Source: Pleurobrachia bachei (lineage: Eukaryota; Ctenophora; Tentaculata; Cydippida; Pleurobrachiidae). From it: 35,539 nt of DNA. Position numbers and translations under genes: made by a program. Below the pieces are notes generated by a model that was given only the letters and a program-made list of their open reading frames with translations, was not told the origin of the DNA and did not search any database. Below, in pieces: positions 31,641 through 35,539 of this stretch. The stretch is from positions 22,764 to 58,302 of the forward strand of contig AVPN01000163.1 in NCBI GenBank assembly GCA_000695325.1, read 5' to 3'. Position 1 is the first letter of the stretch; the number at the start of each line of letters is the position of its first letter.

Positions 31641-32837
31641 GTTTGTTTGTTTGTTTTTTGTTTGTTTGTTTGTTTGTTTGTTTGTTTGTTTGTTTGTTTG
31701 TTTGTTTGTTTGTTTGTTTGTTTGTTTGTTTGTTTGTTTGTTTGTTTGTTTGTTTGTTTGTTTGTTTGTTTGTTTGTTTGTTTGTTTGTTTGTTTGTTTG
31801 TTTGTTTGTTTGTTTGTTTGTTTGTTTGTTTGTTTGTTTGTTTGTTTGTTTGTTTGTTTGTTTGTTTGTTTGTTTGTTTGTTTGTTTGTTTGTTTGTTTG
31901 TTTGTTTGTTTGTTTGTTTGTTTGTTTGTTTGTTTGTTTGTTTGTTTGTTTGTTTGTTTGTTTGTTTGTTTGTTTGTTTGTTTGTTTGTTTGTTTGTTTG
32001 TTTGTTTGTTTGTTTGTTTGTTTGTTTGTTTGTTTGTTTGTTTGTTTGTTTGTTTGTTTGTTTGTTTGTTTGTTTGTTTGTTTGTTTGTTTGTTTGTTTG
32101 TTTGTTTGTTTGTTTGTTTGTTTGTTTGTTTGTTTGTTTGTTTGTTTGTTTGTTTGTTTGTTTGTTTGTTTGTTTGTTTGTTTGTTTGTTTGTTTGTTTG
32201 TTTGTTTGTTTGTTTGTTTGTTTGTTTGTTTGTTTGTTTGTTTGTTTGTTTGTTTGTTTGTTTGTTTGTTTGTTTGTTTGTTTGTTTGTTTGTTTGTTTG
32301 TTTGTTTGTTTGTTTGTTTGTTTGTTTGTTTGTTTGTTTGTTTGTTTGTTTGTTTGTTTGTTTGTTTGTTTGTTTGTTTGTTTGTTTGTTTGTTTGTTTG
32401 TTTGTTTGTTTGTTTGTTTGTTTGTTTGTTTGTTTGTTTGTTTGTTTGTTTGTTTGTTTGTTTGTTTGTTTGTTTGTTTGTTTGTTTGTTTGTTTGTTTG
32501 TTTGTTTGTTTGTTTGTTTGTTTGTTTGTTTGTTTGTTTGTTTGTTTGTTTGTTTGTTTGTTTGTTTGTTTGTTTGTTTGTTTGTTTGTTTGTTTGTTTG
32601 TTTGTTTGTTTGTTTGTTTGTTTGTTTGTTTGTTTGTTTGTTTGTTTGTTTGTTTGTTTGTTTGTTTGTTTGTTTGTTTGTTTGTTTGTTTGTTTGTTTG
32701 TTTGTTTGTTTGTTTGTTTGTTTGTTTGTTTGTTTGTTTGTTTGTTTGTTTGTTTGTTTGTTTGTTTGTTTGTTTGTTTGTTTGTTTGTTTGTTTGTTTG
32801 TTTGTTTGTTTGTTTGTTTGTTTGTTTGTTTGTTTGT
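31641..32837. repeat. (GTTT)n array, about 1.2 kb
   Basis: About 300 uninterrupted GTTT units after one early interruption (a run of six T near 31655). The unit has no stop codon in any of six frames, so long meaningless open frames (VCLF / QTNK repeats) appear on both strands. It starts 184 bp after the FBXW2 stop and ends directly at the truncated FBXW2 copy. Confidence 0.98.
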
Positions 32838-33428
32838 GCGGTGCATGTGTTTAGGGGTCATGAAACAATGATTAGCAGAGTCCTTCCTCTCGGATCGAGG
32901 GTGTTCAGTTTGGATATAGCACGTGTAAATGTGTGGTGTTTGGAGAACAGGAAACATCTTCATACCCTGAAACCCATTACAATTGGAGGGAAGGAGGGGT
33001 ACTTCCAGCCGGGTCTAGTACACGGCACCTTCCTGACCGGTGGTAACCATGGTAACCATGGTAACCAGTGTGACGTCATAGGCGTGGGAAGTAGTTCAGG
33101 GGTTTACATTTGGAAGGCAGAGGATTACACCTTGCTACGGGTCGTTACCAGCCCAGGGTACGTGTGTGCTGAGCACGTGATTGGTCTGGGTTCCCTCTTC
33201 ATTGCAGTTACATATGATGATGGTGTAGCTCTGATTGACACGGTAACGGGATCACACACCCACACGCTGAGGATACCCCAGTTCAACAACTCTAATTGTG
33301 GGATCTGGGTGAATAGGGATGTGGCTTGGTTATCAGGAGGTGGGGGTGTCAGGGACAGACCTGTTTTTGTGGCGGCATCGCACTCGGGGGACGTGGCTGG
33401 TTTTTACCTACGATTACCAGCTACTTAG
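32838..33428 (+). pseudogene. Truncated duplicate of the FBXW2 3' half
   Basis: Offset +1971 from 30867-31457. It begins inside a WD40 blade at GCGGTGCATG and runs to the same stop codon, so it lacks the start, the F-box and the first blades. About 12 substitutions fall in the first 190 bp (including D/N, K/R, Q/H and V/F replacements); the rest, including 200 bp after the stop, looks identical. The frame is open into the adjoining GTTT array, giving a spurious 593-codon frame. Confidence 0.93.
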
Positions 33429-33611
33429 TGTTATAGTGTCTGTAGTAGTGAAAGTGTTTTATTATAATATATTGTACAGAATAATGTGTAAATATGTTTC
33501 ACAATGCGAATGATCTTATTTAAAACAACAAGAACTTTCCGTGTTTATCTGGTTTCTTCTTCACGCAAATCACATTATTTAGTTGTACATACCGGTACAT
33601 ATTGAGACATC

Positions 33612-33680
33612 GTTTGTTTGTTTGTTTTTTGTTTGTTTGTTTGTTTGTTTGTTTATTTGTTTGTTTGTTTGTTTGTTTGT
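33612..33680. repeat. Short (GTTT)n array, duplicate of the long array's start
   Basis: About 15 units with the same T-run interruption as at 31655 plus one GTTTATTT variant, then unique sequence. It is the counterpart of 31641-32837 at the end of the second FBXW2 copy. Confidence 0.95.
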
Positions 33681-34377
33681 GAAGAATCACATTCTCTCCT
33701 ACACAACATGTAGAAAAGTCTCTCTGAGCTCTATGATATCCACCGTTTGTAAACCACAAACTATGATCCAAGTAGTTATGTGTGTGTGTACAGATCGGTG
33801 TGGTCTAAGAGCATTGTTGTGCTACGTACAATACGCGTCTCCAAACTCTCTCTGTACTCTCACTCTTTTCGCCTCCCTCCCTCTCTCTATTTGTGGACCT
33901 TTATGTAGGTACACATTCTTTATCCTCTCACAAGAGTCTCCGACTCTCTCAGGTATTATACTGCACAACAAAATGGCAAGCAACTACTGAAAACAATTTC
34001 TCTTTTTCACAAGATAAGAGTTTTTATTTTCTCGCCTACCGAGAGATGCACTCCACTTCTATTCTCTTCTTCTCGACAACACAGATCAACTTTACGTCTT
34101 GGTGTGTCTTGATGTAGGGCACGTGTACACACGTGTTTGACTGTTTGTCTCAGTCCCGTGTGTATAAAAGTTGTATGTACCACCCCTACTTCCTTGTGGT
34201 GGAAGTTCCCCCTCCTATCACCTATGTTGTGTTTATATCTCTCTTCACGGAAGTTGGCTGTGTTCACATTTTCTGTATCACAGACCTAGGGAAGGGGTAA
34301 AGTGTGTCACAAATACATTGATCAAAGGGAGTCTCCCTATAGGAGGGAGGGAGAGGGATATCGAGGTAGTTTTACAG
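33681..34377. other. Upstream region of the acyl-CoA-binding protein gene
   Basis: Pyrimidine-rich DNA without a convincing gene. The first coding exon of the ACBP gene should be here, but no ATG-containing exon with a phase-2 donor could be chosen with confidence. Candidate ATGs are at 34049 and 34224. Confidence 0.5.
34161..34169 (+). promoter_or_regulatory. Possible TATA box of the ACBP gene
   Basis: TGTATAAAAG lies about 200 bp before the first recognised ACBP exon, in the right orientation. It is a sequence match only. Confidence 0.35.
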
Positions 34378-34971
34378 ACTTCGTAAGTTGTTAGCCGCTG
34401 AAGAGGTTAAGGGACTAAAGGCATCTCCTACTGACGATGAGAAACTCGCTCTATACTCTAACTTCAAACAGGTATTATTGGTTATTAATCCCCTTTTTGT
34501 GTCTCTTCAGAGAGTCTCCATCCCAACTGACCACTCGATAGCTCGCTACCTGTCCCTAGCCTGTTACCTACTACCGCTAGCTTGGACCTCCATTCCGTAG
34601 AAGTATGCTACAGCTTTTAGTTTACTTGCTCGTGAATATTATATACTGTGAATGATCGATTGGCTCGACATGCATTGTATTACCAGTATTGACTATCCAG
34701 TATCCACTATCCACTCTTCACACTAATTCACTGCGGAGTGATTGCATAATTTCCAATACACGGCTGAATCAACTAAGTATTCTATAGCCCCTCACTACCC
34801 CTCACACAGAGAGAGAGGGGGAACAGATAAGTAGTGAAGGACGATACAGATGTTGTTATTCTAACTCTGTGTGTCTCACTCAGGTAACAGTAGGAGACTG
34901 TAACACCGCCCGACCAGGAATGCTCGACTTCGCTGGAAAAGCCAAATGGGACGCCTGGAATTCTCGAAAAG
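34378..34971 (+). CDS. Acyl-CoA-binding protein, two internal exons (partial)
   Basis: ACBP binds medium and long-chain acyl-CoA in the cytosol (family knowledge). Exon 34378-34471 (after TTTTACAG) encodes [20 protein letters not shown] and continues to LALYSNFKQ. Exon 34884-34971 encodes [20 protein letters not shown] and then [10 protein letters not shown]. Together they cover helices 1-3 of the family, including the Tyr of LYSNFKQ and the KAKWDAW acyl-CoA-binding core. The first exon was not identified, and the last exon (helix 4, usually starting MS/TSKEDA) lies beyond the window. A foldback element occupies the following sequence. It could be a stand-alone ACBP or the N-terminal domain of an ACBD protein. 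Confidence 0.88.
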
Positions 34972-35154
34972 GTACAGAAAGTGTAAGACTCAGCCAGGGG
35001 TGACATACAAAATGAAATTTAGTCAACATCATTTTGTCGGGTGGTGTGATAGTGGTGGCCCTGTCCCAGGAGCTCTCACCAGTTGGTTTAGTTGGAGCGC
35101 GCGATGCAATCATTGTAGAGAATGTCGCGCGAGAACGCCATCGGCAGATGGTCT

Positions 35155-35539
35155 GGGTAAGCGGTAAAGGTTGACCCATCTCCTGAGAAAACGTACGTGC
35201 AATACCACGTTTTTGTCCATAACTCAGCCATTTCTTGACCAATTTGCAAAATCTTGGGTTCATTGGAAAGAGGACATTGAGATCATTCAGATGAGTCCAA
35301 GAAAGTCAAAATCGGCGCAAATTGCGCGGCTCAATGCCGCAAAATGCGCGTTTTCGCCACTACGCCGCACAATTTGCGCCAATTTTCATTTAATTGAGCT
35401 CATTTTAAAGATCTCAATGTCCTCTTTCCAATGAGCCCAAGAACTTGCAAATTGGTCAAGAAATGGCTGAGTTATGGACAAAAACGTGGTATTGCACGTA
35501 CGTTTTCTCAGGAGATGGGTCAACCTTTACCGCTTACCC
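35155..35539. mobile_element. Foldback (MITE-like) inverted-repeat element in or near an ACBP intron, reaching the window end
   Basis: GGGTAAGCGGTAAAGG at 35155 is the reverse complement of the last bases of the window. The outer about 125 bp of each arm pair with only a few mismatches. The inner about 60 bp pair less well, around a CG-rich centre near 35345 (GCGCAAATTGCGCGGC). No open frame is convincing. The right boundary and any target-site duplication lie outside the window. Confidence 0.85.

Noticed and set aside
31608-33428. Very long open frames (400-590 codons) of VCLF or QTNK repeats on both strands, one fused to WD40 sequence
   Set aside because: They are produced by the GTTT unit having no stop codon in any frame. 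There is no start context or protein-like composition, and the WD40 part is a truncated FBXW2 copy.
35073-35168. Possible ACBP exon after GTCCCAG reading GALTSWFSWSARCNHC up to a stop at about 35166
   Set aside because: It is in phase with the preceding exon but has no resemblance to ACBP helix 4, and it ends at the foldback element. The real last exon is more likely beyond the window.

Overview
The window reads as nuclear DNA of a compact, intron-rich animal genome. Genes have many short GT-AG introns (mostly 60-400 bp), intergenic gaps are a few hundred bases, and the gene set is animal-wide (WDR46, LIPT1, a GTSF1-type CHHC protein, FKBP12, AUP1, MED30, ELOF1, RPB3/POLR2C, MEPCE, FBXW2, ACBP). 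Gene density and short introns suggest an early-branching animal such as a sponge; that placement is inference. All exon models were built by eye from translated similarity, splice consensus and phase continuity, with no transcript evidence.

Layout. 1-2555: GA-rich microsatellite DNA with no convincing gene. 2556-4004 (+): a five-exon gene for a small secreted six-cysteine protein I do not recognise. 4498-27855: nine gene families in a row, all on the minus strand: WDR46, LIPT1, GTSF1-like, FKBP, AUP1, MED30, ELOF1 (two intact copies), RPB3 and MEPCE. 28378-28923 (+): the 3' end of a non-LTR retrotransposon. 29385-31457 (+): FBXW2-like. 31641-32837: about 1.2 kb of (GTTT)n. 32838-33428: a second copy of the 3' half of FBXW2. 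34378-34971 (+): internal exons of an acyl-CoA-binding protein, with a foldback element in the following sequence running off the window at 35539.

Three loci carry staggered partial tandem duplications: WDR46 (5525-10350), ELOF1/RPB3 (19783-23728) and FBXW2 (30867-33680). Each can be described as reading forward and then jumping back, with almost no homology at the junctions. Copies are almost identical over long stretches but carry short divergent patches or indels. They may be real template-switch duplications or products of assembling two divergent haplotypes; reads across the junctions would decide.

The most unusual local structure is in the FKBP gene. Its only intron holds a 23-unit, 38-bp minisatellite whose unit is the last 33 nt of exon 1 plus the first 5 nt of the intron, so the 5' splice site is repeated more than 20 times.

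Functionally, the adjacent run MEPCE-RPB3-ELOF1-MED30 is a same-strand cluster of RNA polymerase II transcription genes (7SK capping, core subunit, elongation factor, Mediator). It is flanked by housekeeping genes for ribosome biogenesis (WDR46), lipoate transfer (LIPT1), lipid droplets/ERAD (AUP1) and probably small-RNA silencing (GTSF1-like).
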